Below are positions 43,164-56,885 of a stretch of DNA of 64,000 bases, in pieces; position 1 is the stretch's first letter; each line of letters opens with the position of its first letter. The notes under the pieces were generated by a model. That model saw nothing but the letters and a program-made list of their open reading frames with translations, was not told the DNA's origin and did not search any database. The position numbers and the translations under genes were made by a program. The stretch comes from Moniliella sp. 'wahieum' (taxonomy: Eukaryota > Basidiomycota > Moniliellomycetes > Moniliellales > Moniliellaceae), in contig RSEE01000072.1 of assembly GCA_003971905.1 (NCBI GenBank), positions 62,001-126,000 on the forward strand. Reading direction: 5' to 3'.

Positions 43164-45995
43164 ATGTGGACGCCACGCCCGCTGCCAATGCTGCGCCGCG
43201 GCGTCGCACCTCTCGAACGACGACTTGATCGAGAGCCGCTGACAGAAAACGGAGATGGCATTATTCACGTTGAAACGGCGTCAATTGGCGACACCCCTCC
43301 TCCCATCCGCCCTACTTCCGTCAACCCAAGCGACTTTCATGGGTATAGGCTTGCAGACTGGAACGAACAAGATATCATGGACCTTGACTGTGGATCATCC
43401 TTCGAGATCCCTTGGCGTTCTGCATCCGATGCGAAAACGGGCCAGAGCAGTTGCTCGAGCAAACACACCACCCACGATGGAACCACCCCCATCCCTGTGG
43501 TCGACGAAGAAAATGGATATGATACCGACGGTGATCTTAACCAAGCCATTTCCTCTCTGCCCGAAGTTCGCTCTACAGTGCCCAACCAGGATGACCCGTC
43601 ACTGCCCATCAACACGGTACGTGTTTGGCTGATTGGATCCACGCTTACTGTCGGGCTATCGGTATTGTACTTTGAGCTGGACATTGTCTTTACCCGTGGC
43701 GATGCTTCGACGCTGCTGGGGTCCGTCTTTATACAGCCTTTCGCATATGGGGTGGGCCTGCTCATGTCCAAGATTCCCTATCCCGACCACTGGCCATACA
43801 AACACTTCTTCAATCCGGTCCCTTCAATTGCAAGGACATGCGTAAGCTCGATCCTCTCCTATTCTGCATCTCAAGCTTCTCTGCTCTATATTAGTGACTC
43901 TAACCCCCTTGTCATTGAAGGCTCCTTACCACCATTGCTGGAATCACAACGGGCCCTAACCAGACCCTTCTGATGCTTGCCGCCTTGTCGAACGCGCATT
44001 GCCAAGCCTCCGTGCATTGCCACAGCTATCAACCAGTACCATGGCAACATGGATTTATCGTTCTTCTCTCCATTGCCGCTCCTCTCATCGGCTTCCCTCT
44101 TGCCAACCTGGCCCACAAGGTGCTTGTCTGGCCCGAGGAGCTCGTCTGGCCCGTGCAGCTTGAGACGTCTGCTGCTGTGCTGACTGCGTTGCACGGGATT
44201 CGGGTTGCCTATTGGCCTATGCGAACAGTATTTGGGGCGCACTAGTGCTTACCTCCGCATGGGAGTGGGTGCCACGGTTCTTTTTCACACCATTGCAAAC
44301 ATTCAGCTTCTACCTTGGATGGTTCCCGATTCGTTCACCGTCAACCTCATATTTGGCGGCGATGGTGGTCTGGGCCTGCACATGCTCTCCCTCGACTGGT
44401 ACGAGGTTGTGACGGGCATGGGACTGTCTCCCTTCATTGTCCCTTCGCATGTTCTTGTATGCGTATTATAGGGGTCATTTTGGCTGGATTGTGGTCGGGG
44501 TGGCGCTCATGTGTACCAATACTCAGCACATGGCCAATATCCCCTTCACTTCTAGGGATCCTTTTGATTACGTTGCAGGGACGTACCAGTACCTCAGCCT
44601 CCACGCAGAGAACCATTCCCTAGAAAGCCAATTGGGTTTCATCATTAATGACTATAACGATTATTCGTTTCCGTACTTGACCGCCATGGGTGTTACGGCC
44701 ATTTTCTTCTCCTTTATTGCGGTTTCATCTGTGCTGGTTTATGTCGGACTTTTCTATGGGGCTGATATCTCTACTGGCTACGACGCAAGCCACCTAGCGC
44801 GTACGATCCTCACACTCGTGCTATCCTGACCAACTACAAGCGTGTACCTGCATGGTGGAATCTTGTGCTCTTAGGTCTGTGCCTCGCCTTTTCCATTCCA
44901 GTAATGCACACGTACCATACAGGTTCCCCGTCTGGGGCTTGATCGTCGCTCTTCTTCTGGCCTCCGTGTTTCTCGTTCCGATCTGCCTAGTTCAGGGTAT
45001 CACAGGGGTCCAAATCTCTCTTCGTCCTTTCATGTCTCCTTGCAGGCCTGATATTCGAGCACAACACTTCTGCTCTCGTTCTGTTTCAGCCTATTCAGCA
45101 GCAATGTGGTCCAGCAGGCGGCGCTCTTTGCTGGCGGCTCCAAACTGTGCCATTACTTTAAGATCCTCCCCGTACCAACTTTCTTGTCCAAGTGGGTGTG
45201 CAGTTTGTCTGTGGCGTGGTCCATGCTGGGTTCTGGATTCAGCGAGAGAAACGACAAGGCATGATAAATCGGGGTATTTGGCACCCAACAGTGCTGCATC
45301 CAATCTGTTTCCGTACGAGGCCGATGTGGATACTGGGGCGGTGTGGGCCATACGATGGATTTCTACGTCTCTACTCTTGGACTTTGTATGGTTTCTTGAT
45401 GGGGCCTTGCTACCCCTCTCAGTCTATGCTTTGTCGCTATGGCGGCCGATGATTTACCGCATCAGACTAGCCTGGATCGTTGTGCCATGATATTGGGTGC
45501 GTCTCCAACTGGACGTCCACAATGCGATTAGCTACACTTCTTGGTCTTCTTTGGCCTACTGTTTTCCTACTGTTTCAACCGTGCGCAGCAAGGCAACTAC
45601 TGGCTCTCGTCGTCCTCCCTCCCCTCCCTCAACGAAAATTGGCTATCGTCTTTTCTCTTACTGATAATTCCCTCCGCCGCCGAGGTATGTGACAGGATGA
45701 AATATACTCTCTCTGGTGCCCTCTCCATCGGCTCGTCGCTCACTTCCGTGCTCGCGATGGGCATCTTGCAGAATACTCGCACAACCGAGACACGGATTCC
45801 CGATTTGGTGCATCAGCAGTGAACGACAAGACGCTGCAATTCATGGGTTGGTATATGAAAAAGATTGGACAGGAGCCGTATTTGCGCCCACACCTAATGG
45901 GACGGTGTGTGCAAAAACGACACACCTTATGGTGGTGGTGTGTACCGCTGATCACCAACGGCAGCATTGCCCACGCGTGATTGTAAGGGATACTA
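43164..45995 (+). pseudogene. OPT4: oligopeptide transporter, multiply frameshifted
   Basis: Closest to OPT2 in order and sequence. It starts at ATG 43164 (MWTPRPLPML), with VRSTVPNQDDPSLPINTVRV, YFELDIVFTRGDAS and FAYGVGLLMSKIPYPDHWP intact in one frame. Then NPGPFN reads as NPVPS because a G is missing, and the KEH codons lack an A just before intron 43842-43920. The rest is spread over three frames: LVWPEELVWPVQLETSAAVL, FGGDGGLGLHMLSLDWYEVV, VGVALMCTNTQHMANIPF, FPVWGLIVALLLASV, LCHYFK-type sequence near 45150 and MKYTLSGALSIGSSL before a PNGTVC tail near 45910. The donor of the last intron is GTCGTC rather than the GTACGT of OPT2. With eight or more disruptions and a weakened donor, real decay is more likely here than in OPT2. 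Confidence 0.8.
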
Positions 45996-46700
45996 GAGGA
46001 GGAGAAGGTGAAGTCGCACTTTCCCTCTCTATGCCACACGAGTATACGTTTTTTGTGTAGGCTTTTTGGGCCCGCGTATTACCTTCCATTCTATGGTGTT
46101 CGACCACTGGAATTCCCTTCCGGAGATTTTGACAATCGCCGTTTCGCTTTCCTACACCCCTACTCTGCCAGGGGAGGTTCATTGTGAAGAGTCAAATGGG
46201 CGTGGTTTTTGTGTTCCGGCTTTTTTCCCTTATCCTGTGGATTATACCACACTACGGTTGGGTAGAAATGGGGTATACAACCAGTTTTATTACGGGTGTC
46301 ATCGTTTGACTGAAGTAGAAAAGGCCCCTGTCAATGAGGCTTTGTTTGGAATGTGATCGATTTGTATGCCGGACGAAGAGATGGAGGGGCAGTCAAAGTT
46401 GTCATGAGGGAAGATAGGCCGGCGATCCTAATAGAGAACTAGTAGTCCATCTATTTTTTCCCTTTTCCTCCTTTTACAAACACTTGAAGTGGTATTCCTT
46501 TTGCCCCATTAATACCCTTCTGCAACGAAATGCCTCTCATATGCGAGCTATCTTTGTACAACGAAACAATTCAAGGATATGAGCTGGGGAGAGAGAAGAG
46601 AATGGATATAGAGATCACAAAAGCAGTGTGTGAAGCAGGCCGGGCATGATAGTTTTTTCGTGTTGGTCTGGAGTTCGTTGGATGCGTCAAAGGGGGGGGT
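45996..46700. other. Gap between OPT4 and pyruvate decarboxylase
   Basis: A 96-codon + strand frame (46066-46356) is open but unrecognised. The 300 bases before the PDC stop look like its AT-richer 3' UTR. Confidence 0.45.
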
Positions 46701-48734
<2,034 letters not shown>

Positions 48735-49513
48735 GGCGAATTGGGGGGGTGCTGTTGGTAACACGCGAGTGGTGCTGGTGGGGTGGGGATGGAGGGAACG
48801 GGGGACGAGGCAGATCAGTGGGTCTCTTATACGCGGACGGCGTAGTGGATGCGATCGCCGCTGGTGTAGATGTGAAGGCTGCTTAGTGCGTATTGCTTGC
48901 TCCTGCTGGCCATGAAGCCCATGAAGCCCACAGGGCCCTGAGGTGCCCAAAAGTAACTGATGGGGGTGGGTCGACCTGCACTGAGACTGGCGCCGTGCCC
49001 CACCCGAGGTGTAGTTTAATTTTGGTTTGAGATGGGCGGTGCAGCACAGGGCCAGTGTGTAGCATCGAGGGCTTGTCCAGCGCTGGCGCCATGCGGGCGC
49101 AAGTTGTGAGCGCATCGGCATCGACCTTGCGAATTCATGTACTCGCCGCCGTCCCCCTCAAACTGACTTCCGCCGCTGTTCTTGCGGCCCAATGCCTGCA
49201 GGGGCTGGACGGTTGCAAACGCCCAGCTGGGCTGAGGATGTGACGTTCAGGTGCTCAGCCTCGGGCCTCAGTCCAGCGCCACTCCTAGACGCTCAGGCAC
49301 TCCTGCCACATCATGTGGACGGTGTAGAGAGGACCACGGCGCGCATATTTGGGTCCCAGCACAGTCCTCAACGGCCTCAACAGCGCCACTATCGGTCATT
49401 CTCAGGAGGTCCGAAACGCCAATCCAAATCCAGTAGCCCCTAGCCTCACAAGTTCTTAGGTTCTTAGGTCTTAGGCCCTTAGCCTTGGCGCATTGGTCCT
49501 CGGCCACAACGTC

Positions 49514-49566
49514 GCAACGTTCAAGTTGAACGTTGAACGTTGAGTTCAACGTTATTCAACGTTAAA
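49514..49566. repeat. AACGTTG heptamer array with inverted half
   Basis: Units of AACGTTG/AACGTTC flank a switch of spacer orientation (GTTGAACGTTGAACG then TTCAACGTTATTCAACG). The array therefore forms a larger inverted repeat as well as a 7-bp tandem. Confidence 0.8.
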
Positions 49567-49845
49567 GCTGTAACATCCGGGACTCAGAGATTCGTCACCG
49601 GTCACCAAGGATGGTGTCCTGAGGCCTGACGCCACTCAATATTCAATGCATCCCCTGTGCGTCGTTGAGTTTGTTGACGCGCGGGCTGATGATATTGATC
49701 ATCGATGGCGCGTTACGCGTCACATGTCGCAAGGAGATCAAAATAATCAAACTTGGAATCTGTAGCAATGCGTGACACGTGACGAGGGGGTACTCAGTAC
49801 TCAGATCGAATGGAGAGGCCTTGGCCGCAGGGATCAATCTAGTGG

Positions 49846-49890
49846 TGCATGATGCATGATGCATGATGCATGATGCATGATGCATGATGT
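49846..49890. repeat. ATGCATG heptamer array (6 units)
   Basis: Six exact tandem copies of the unit, the longest perfect heptamer array in the window. Confidence 0.92.
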
Positions 49891-50090
49891 ATCAAACTCG
49901 GCAAACCACCCAGTCTCGAAGGCGTGTCTCTGGGCACCAGCGAGTCGGCCGAGCCCAGCTTATCCATGGCTTCGATGGCCGATGGTCGATGGTCGATGGA
50001 CGATGGCGGCGCTCTTGGGCCATGCCTGGTTCCGGCTTCTTCCGCAAACTCGGACGAATCCGGCACACGAGTTTGGAGTGTTCAACTTGA

Positions 50091-50117
50091 ACGTTCAAGC
50101 TTCAAGCTTCAAGCTTT
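50091..50117. repeat. AAGCTTC heptamer array
   Basis: Three tandem copies of the unit, preceded by an AACGTTC word, so two palindrome types are joined in one array. Confidence 0.82.
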
Positions 50118-50654
50118 GCGTTGAAGCTCCCAAGTAATACGAGACCTGCAGCGCCTATAGTACAGGCTGTCGATAGCGCCCCATGATGGTGTCCAGCACA
50201 TGCGGTGCTGAGCCACTGAGCTCACTTGGTGCCCAGCAACAGATCCATGAAGCTTGTGAGGCATGCACCACCCTGGTCGAAATCCAGGCTGCCGCCTTCC
50301 TCATGCACATGCCGTGCCGTGAGATGATAGATCGATGAACATCATGTAGTTGTCACCATCACCAAAGCCACGCCGCCCACAGCGCTTGCACCAATGGCAA
50401 TAATCAGCTCAATCAAACAATCAATTGAATCAATGCACTCAAAGCTCAATATTCAATTCCCTCAGGCTCACCGTCCTCAACGTTCAAAAGCTCAAGAGCT
50501 CAATCCGCACCCGTTCTCTCTCCTAGACCGCTTTCCCCAGCGCCATCTGCGTCAGCTCTGCGTCACGCGGGCTTAGCGCTAAGCTGGCAAAACAAACAAA
50601 AGGCAGAGAGAAAGAGGTCAGTAGGATTGTAGGAGCAGAAGTTCAGTACAACAA

Positions 50655-50737
50655 GCCTCTTTGGCTCAGTGGTAAAGCATCTCACTAGTAGAAAATCTGG
50701 TATGAGAAGATCGGTCGTTCGATTCGGCCAAGAGGCA
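50655..50737 (+). tRNA. tRNA-Thr(AGU) with 11-nt intron
   Basis: The acceptor stem GCCTCTT pairs perfectly with AAGAGGC, followed by discriminator A. The anticodon stem TCTCA/TGAGA closes a loop C-T-AGT-A carrying the anticodon AGT at 50687-50689. The 11-base intron (50691-50701) follows position 37. The T arm GGTCG-TTCGATT-CGGCC is well paired. The D arm is weaker (GCT/AGC) but has the GGTAA loop. A T7 run at 50739-50745 terminates Pol III transcription. Confidence 0.9.
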
Positions 50738-50738
50738 A

Positions 50739-50745
50739 TTTTTTT
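50739..50745 (+). terminator. RNA polymerase III terminator of tRNA-Thr
   Basis: T7 run two bases after the discriminator base. Confidence 0.85.
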
Positions 50746-51186
50746 CTCCAATGCTGGACCTGGAATGGTTGTGCCCGTTGGCCAAGGTTTAACGTTTACC
50801 TGTTACCCACAGTCCACTGCATTGTGTCCTGTCCAGCCTATGGATATGGGCTACGAAATCCGCGCAATATCAACATTCAACGTTCCACGTTCTACGCCAG
50901 CCACGCTCGCCATCCTCCGGCCTTGCCTGGTGCCCACCCCGTAGAGTCCCATGCAGAGTCCAATGCAATCCAATTTCGAGGCAGCACACGCACGGGAGAT
51001 GGGAAGGGAGGGGGGACAGAAGAGAAGCGAGAACGAGAACAGAACAGAAGAGACCAGAAGGGCCGAGAAGAGAGAGGAGCAAGAGCAGGCACCGACGCAC
51101 CCTAACCGCCCCACCCCGAGCCCACTCTCATCGCATCCAATTGTCTCGTCTCCAAACTGGGCCCAAGTGCAGTGCAGCACGTAGTC
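50746..51186. other. Spacer 3' of Sla2
   Basis: A purine-rich GAGAA/GAACAG stretch (51000-51085) is the main feature. No gene was recognised. Confidence 0.5.
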
Positions 51187-51210
51187 CTAGTCCTAGTCCT
51201 AGTCCTAGTC
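51187..51210. repeat. (CTAGTC)4 repeat giving four in-frame stops after Sla2
   Basis: On the sense (-) strand this reads GAC-TAG repeated four times in the Sla2 frame. The true stop is the TAG at 51205-51207, and further TAGs lie at 51199, 51193 and 51187. Confidence 0.85.
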
Positions 51211-54200
51211 CTCCTCCTCTTCGGCGTGGTAGCCAGCGCGACGCATGGCACCCAACTTGCGCCGAGCCTGGGTCAACTCTTTCTCCAACTTGAGTACTTC
51301 GACTTGCTGTTCCATCTCCATCACCTTAAACTCGTGCGTGGCCATGGTAGAGTAATCCGACTCGCCTTCCAAAGCCGACTGTTTCTCGGTGATGGTCTTG
51401 ACCTGGCGCACCAACGCCTTGCACGCCTCCGTCACGGCCTTAGCCGCGCGTTCGAGACGATCTTGGGTCTTACTCATCAACTCGGCCTTGACGCGGGACG
51501 CAGCGACCAACTGGGCCGTGGCGGCTGACACCTCGTTGGATGCGACAATCAGTTGCTCGAGCGAATGTGTGCCGGAGATCACTCCGTCCGCCGCTTCGAT
51601 CAGCATGGTAGTGGCAAATGCGACAGCGCGGGCGGCCGAGATGAGTCCCTCGGTCCAACGGTTGTTCTTCTTGTAAAACTGTTGGTTCGTCGACGATCCG
51701 CGGCCCATGGCGACAATCTCATGCTGCGAGTCGGTCGCAGCCTGGATCAAACCAGCAATGGCACGGGTAATGGCCAGCGAGGCGGCCAAGATTGCATCGT
51801 GCACGGCCAAATCCGTAGGACTGTACTTATCTTTCGGCCGGCCAATGAGCATTTGCAATCGCTGGGTCGCGGCTTCGATCGCCTGAGCCGCATTCATCAT
51901 CTCGTTTTCCACCAGGTCCCAATGTCATTCGAGTTGAGCAGTTTCTTGTCTCCTGTGACTTGAGCATGCCCTCCACCAACGTGCTCAGATCGCCCAAGGC
52001 CGAACGGGTTTGCATCGTTTGGGTCGGCAAGCCAGCTTGTCTCTGGGCGGGGGGACGATAACTCTGCAGGTTCTCAAAGAACCGGATCACCGTCGTCCCG
52101 GCCGTGCGGCCCGTTGAGACAATCGTGTCTGCCACATCGTCGCTCTGTGCCAAGCGAGTGATGCCCTTTGTACTCAGCAGCACGTCCGCCGCCGTTTGAG
52201 CAAACTGGTTGGCCTTCTTGATCACCTCGACGTGCTCCCCACCCCTTTGCCATCCAGGAACAGACTAAAGGTCGACGAGAAGTCCATCACGCTCTCCACC
52301 CCCTTTTCAATCATCGACAGCACATACTCGGGCGTGGCCGTATTGTTACCATGTGCCGCAGGCGATTCTAGCTCGTACAGTGCATCGTCCACCTTGTCCG
52401 CCATGCACGCAAAATAGAGTCGATGATGGAGTTGAGTTTCTTGGTGTTGTCCAAAATGATCGTATCAATCTGGGCGTTGACCGCGTCGTCGTTGTTGCCC
52501 TGGTTGACCGACAGCGCATTCATCTGCTGAATCGTCTCGTCCATGCCCTCCTGCAGAATGGCAATCTCGGCATCCTTTTCATCGCGCAACCGCGCCATCG
52601 CATCCTCCCACTCGCGCAGCTGCATCGCATTTCCCTCGGTTTCCCTCTGCTTTTGGCGTAGGGATTCTTCCAGCTCGGTAATCTGGCGATTGAGCGTATC
52701 CATCACGTTGCCCATCTCGGACGATCGAGCGCGCGACGCATCTTCCGCCCGCTCATTGGCAAACATCAAGTCGCGTTTCAGACGGTCAAACTCTTCCTTT
52801 TGCGAATTGCGAATCTTGTCCAGCTCAAAGCGGGCACGGTCGCGTTCCCGAATCATATCTGCCAATTCGAGGTTCTTTGCCCGTACATCTTTTTCCATTC
52901 GCTCCATCTTATCGATCGATTCCTGGGCACTGCCGGCCTTGAGCTGGAACTGCTTGTACTTGCCCAGCATGTCCAGGTGCTCGGTACGCAGTTGACTGTA
53001 AAGCTTGGCCAACGCCTCGTACTTGGACCGCCATAGCTGGACCTGCTCCTGCAGCTGACGGATCAAATCATCCTTGGCGCCCAGCTGGGCTTGCACATTC
53101 GCCCCCACCGACGCCATCTCCATCTCCAGCGCCTTGACACGGCGATCGTACTGTTCCAGCATGAGCTGGTCGCGCTCCCACTGTCCACGCATGGCCAGCA
53201 ACTCGCGCTCCAATTCAGCCTGGCGACCGCCAGCGGCGGCGGCCAACTGTTGCTGCAGCAGCTGCTCTTGGGCCAGTCGTTGTTGCTCTGCCTGCTTGCG
53301 CTGTTCTTCCTCGAACTCGCGCTGCTGTTGCGCTTGCAACTCGGCTTGACGCTTACGTTCAGCTTCCTCTTGTGCCTTGAGGGCCTTTTGCTTGTCCTCG
53401 TAATGCTTCAAGAGGCGCGCCTGCTCATCAATTTCCGCCTGCGTGGGTCCCGCTGGGGTGGTGTCGCGCGGCGGGGTGGGCGGCGGCGGGGTGGCGGGCT
53501 TACGCATGGGCAAGTCCGGTGCATCGGGCGATTCGAGCAAGTTGGGTGGGTCGCGGTTCAACTTGGGCACCTGGATCAACGAGGTCAAGTACTTGAGGTT
53601 GACACACTCGTTGTAAAACCGTCGGAGGTTGTGGTGCTGGTGGTTGTAGCGTTGGCGTAATGGCTCAATCGCCTCCTCGGCGCCCGTGCGACGGTACATG
53701 GCACGCAACATGGATGTCAGGAACTTGTAGATGCCATACGACTCTTTCACTTGCGGCACCAAGGCCGCGATCCGCGCCTCGTTGTTCGTCCCGCCGCGGA
53801 AATGGGCAAAGACCATCTTTGCGAACGAGTCAATGTTGTCCTGTAGGTTCATCAGGTCGGAAATCGTTTCGTATCTGTAGGGTGGACAGCGTCAGTACAC
53901 ACATGCACACACACATTTATACACACACACTGTGCGAGGGGGAAAGCAAAGGTAGTACCACATACCCCTCATCGGGATTGTCAATGTTCTTGAGGGAAAT
54001 GTACTCCTCGTACTCAAACAGGCCATTGAATTCGCGGTGGGTGCGGTGGAAGCGGAGTTTGGCGAGGATGAGGCGGACATAGGCCTGGATGAGCGGGACA
54101 TAGTTGATGGACCCGGGCGAGGTGGACTCGGCCATGCGGGCGGCGGTCTCGAGCCAGACGGTGTGCTGCTGCGCTTCGCGGAGGACAATGGGGTGGCCCT

Positions 54201-54456
54201 CCTGGAGGACCTTGTGGACGAGGATGAGCGCTTTGAACGTCTGGATCTCGTCGCCGAGGATAGGCTGGACACGGAGGCCGGTCCAGAAGGAGACGGAGGT
54301 GTGGTAGTCCCAGGTGTAGACGATGCACTTGCGCACATGCTTCTGCTTGGGCGATGTCTCCTCGGGGCTGCACGCTTTCTTGATGTGCATGGCCAGCTCG
54401 GACTCGGCCTTGTCGCGGTCGACGGGCCGGGAGGGCAGGTGGTCCGCGTAGGGCAT
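51205..54456 (-). CDS. SLA2: Sla2/End4-type endocytic adaptor (ANTH + coiled coil + I/LWEQ)
   Basis: Links the plasma membrane and clathrin coat to actin in endocytosis. Exon 1 from ATG 54456 encodes an ANTH domain (HVRKCIVYTWDYHTSVSFWT, LILVHKVLQEGHP, YVRLILAKLRFHR). Intron 53875-53965 follows DNPDEG. The second exon completes ANTH (YETISDLMNLQDNIDSFAKM), then a Pro-rich linker and a ~400-residue Glu/Gln/Arg coiled coil free of stops. The C-terminus is a THATCH/I-LWEQ actin-binding domain (AAQAIEAATQRLQMLI, TDLAVHDAILAASLAI, FYKKNNRWTEGLISAARAVA). Single-base shifts near 52400, 52240, 51945 and 51925 separate the coiled coil from the C-terminal domain; two look like a lost A or C. Given the near-perfect remainder, I treat the gene as functional with assembly indels. 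A partial genomic duplicate lies upstream. Confidence 0.9.
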
Positions 54457-55574
54457 GGCGGGCAGGCGGCGGGGCGAGAGAGATGGGATGGGACGAGATG
54501 GGATGGGAGTAGATGGAGATGGAGGCGCCGCAAGCGCACGGCGGCTGCGCTCCCCGCTGCCTGTCGCTGCGATGCGCAATTGCATGCTCTGAGCGCTGAG
54601 CCTCAGCGCTGAGCTAAGCCCCACCCGCCCAGCTTCCGCCCCACACTGGCGCCCTGCCCGCCCGCGCACTCTGTGCGGTGGCTTGCGCCGTGCGCCCTCC
54701 TCGCTCTGGCTTAGGTCAGCGCACCTGGCCACGTCACCGTCGGCTGACTCGGGTCTCTTCGTTGACGCTCTAGTGTTGCTTGCCCTGGATGGGTTCGATG
54801 CGTAGCTAGCTGGATGAGAGATGGTCGGCAAGGCAGATAGATTCCCAGCCCGTCCCCGGCCATCCAGCGCGCTGCCCCACGCTACCCCACACAACATCCC
54901 GCCGGCACGTCCCCATCAGCATCCCCAATCCCATGTCCCATGTCCCCCCCTCCGTTGCTCATCACCCGGTCACATCCCCGATCACTCGACCAATATCACC
55001 GGGCATGCCAGTGCCTCCTGTTTTGCCGGTTGGCCCGCATCACACTCGATCGAGCCGACAAAGAGAGCTAGTAGGACCGAGTTGGTGCCGTTGAACCAAC
55101 ATTGTCTCATGGACCCCTGTTGACAGCAGTCCTTTGTCCCCGAGGTGTCCAGTCTGCCGTTGTCCCTCCGTCCCCGGGAGCAAGAGACGCCCGGATGGTC
55201 GATGGGATGAGAAGGGTAGGTCGCGACAGTGTCTCCGCGCCTGTGTTAGAGCTTGCTTGTGTGTAGCCATGCACTTGTACCCCCCTCGGTTCAGTTCAAT
55301 ACCGCCTCGTTTCAATGTAGAGCAGTGTCCTATACCCTGTTCACTCCCTGTCTGACGGAGGTGCTGTCAGGCGACGGTCACATCGTCCCCAAGGAAAGCT
55401 CATGCAGCAGTGGTGGGGGGGAGACCGGCCAGAATCCCAGCGACGGATCATCTATATCCTCTAATCTGAATGATCAGAGTAGAGTGTCGTACCCCGACCG
55501 AGTGACAGATGGGATGCTCTGTACCCTAAATTTTTTCTGTCCGGCGTTGCTACCAAAAAAAGGATCTCTAGATC
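54457..55574. other. Sla2 promoter side and spacer
   Basis: The first ~130 bases upstream of the Sla2 ATG are also present in the duplicate at 56679-56812. CAGCGCTGAG/GAGCGCTGAG words near 54588-54612 form a short AGCGCT-type array. The rest is unassigned. Confidence 0.5.
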
Positions 55575-55768
55575 ACATCCATTTCATTGACAGAGCTTAA
55601 GGCTGGGACAGGAGGAACGCTACGTCTAAACCTAACTGTTCATCTTGCGGGGTTCCTTGGAAGCGCCACTAAGGTCAATGAACCAGGGGGATCGCCAGGA
55701 TATCAGGACCCTCCGGCTCTCGCCATCCGGTCCCGTACCCTAGGAAGCGCGTGTGGACATGGATGAAC
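55575..55768 (-). mobile_element. R3 3'-end fragment, copy C
   Basis: Reverse-complement copy of R3. Read on the - strand it has VHTRFLGYGTGWR coding sequence (compare VHTRYLGYGTGWR in copy A), GATATCCTGGCGATCCCCCT, CCGCAAGATGAACAGTTAGG, and CCCAGCCTTAAGCTCTGTC. It ends next to CAATGAAATGG. Its 5' boundary touches the start of the Sla2 duplicate exactly. Confidence 0.62.
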
Positions 55769-56812
55769 GTAAGTTGGGTGGATCGCGGTTCAACGTGGGC
55801 ACCTGGATCAACCAGGTCAGATACTCGAGGTTGACACACTCGTTGTAAAACCGTCGGAGGTTGTGTGCTGGTGGTTGTAGCGCTGGCGTAATGGCTCAAT
55901 CGCCTCCTCGGCGCCCGTGCGACGGTACATGGCACGCAACATGGATGTCAGGAACTTGTAGATGCCATACGACTCTTTCACTTGCGGCACCAGGGCCGCG
56001 ATCCGCAACTCGTTGTTCGTCCCGTCGCGGAAATGGGCAAAGACCATCTTTGCGAACGAGTCAATGTTGTCCTGCAGGTTCATCAGGTCGGAAATCGTTT
56101 CGGATCTGTAGGGTGGACAGCGTCAGTACACACATGCACACATTTATACACACACTGTGCGAGGGGGAAAGCAAAGGTAGTACCACATACCCCTCATCGG
56201 GATTGTCAATGTTTTGAGGGAATGTACTCCTCGTACTCAAACAGGCCATTGAATTCGCGGTGGGTGCGGTGGAAGCGGAGCTTGGCGAGGATGAGGCGGA
56301 CATAGGCCTGGATGAGCGGGACATAGTTGGTGGAGCCGGGAGAGGTGGACTCGGACATGCGGGTGGCGGTCTCGAGCCAGGCGGTGTGCAGCTGCGCTTC
56401 GCGGAGGACAATGGGGTGGCCTTCCTGGAGGACCTTGTGGACGAGGATGAGCGCTTTGAACGTCTGGATCTCGTCACCGAAGATAGGCTGGACACGGAGG
56501 CCGGTCCAGAAGGAGACGGAGGTGTGGTAGTCCCAGGTGTAGACGATGCACTTGCGCACATGTTTCTGCTTGAGCGATGTCTCCTCGGGCTGCATGCCTG
56601 CTTGATGTGCATGGCCAGCTCGGACTCCACCTCGTCGCGGTCGACGGGCCGGGAGGGCAGCGGGCCCGCGTAGGGCATGCGGGCGGGCGGCGGTCGGGCG
56701 AGAGAGACGGATGGGACGAGGTGGGACGAGATGGGATGGGAGTAGATGGAGATGGAGGCGCCGCAAGCGCACAGCGGCTGCGCGCTGCGATGCGCAATTG
56801 CATGCTCCCTGA
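55769..56812 (-). pseudogene. Partial genomic duplicate of Sla2 5' end
   Basis: About 1045 bp matching 53545-54590 at high identity: promoter-proximal DNA, all of exon 1, the intron and the start of exon 2. The intron and its CACACA microsatellite (shorter here) are retained, so it is a DNA duplication, not a retrocopy. The copy lacks the coiled-coil and actin-binding regions. It carries its own lesions: a lost G in the GGTTGTGGTGC equivalent near 55864, two lost bases near 56213-56222, and an altered segment near 56590-56600. The start codon equivalent is at 56678. R3 fragments lie on both sides. No full-length product is possible; a short ANTH-only peptide is unlikely given the shifts. Confidence 0.88.
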
Positions 56813-56832
56813 GCCCAGTGAACTATCTCCCT

Positions 56833-56885
56833 TTCGAATCCTTATCATTGACAGAGCTTAAGGCTGGGACAGGGGGAACACATAA
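56833..56885 (-). mobile_element. R3 3'-end fragment, copy E (about 40 bp)
   Basis: Contains only the terminal block seen on the + strand as ATCATTGACAGAGCTTAAGG followed by CTGGGACAGGGGGAAC. It lies just beyond the distal end of the Sla2 duplicate and in the same orientation as copy C. Confidence 0.55.

Larger units (their letters stand above)
48735..50654. other. 1.9-kb intergenic region with five heptamer arrays
   Basis: Arrays: CTTAGGT words (49445-49480), AACGTTG (49514-49566), ATGCATG (49846-49890), CGATGGN (about 49976-50012) and AAGCTTC (50091-50117). No gene frame is supported. The PDC promoter would lie in the first few hundred bases. Confidence 0.6.

Noticed and set aside
49846..49890. 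CRISPR-like array
   Set aside because: Units are contiguous 7-mers without spacers, and the genome is eukaryotic.
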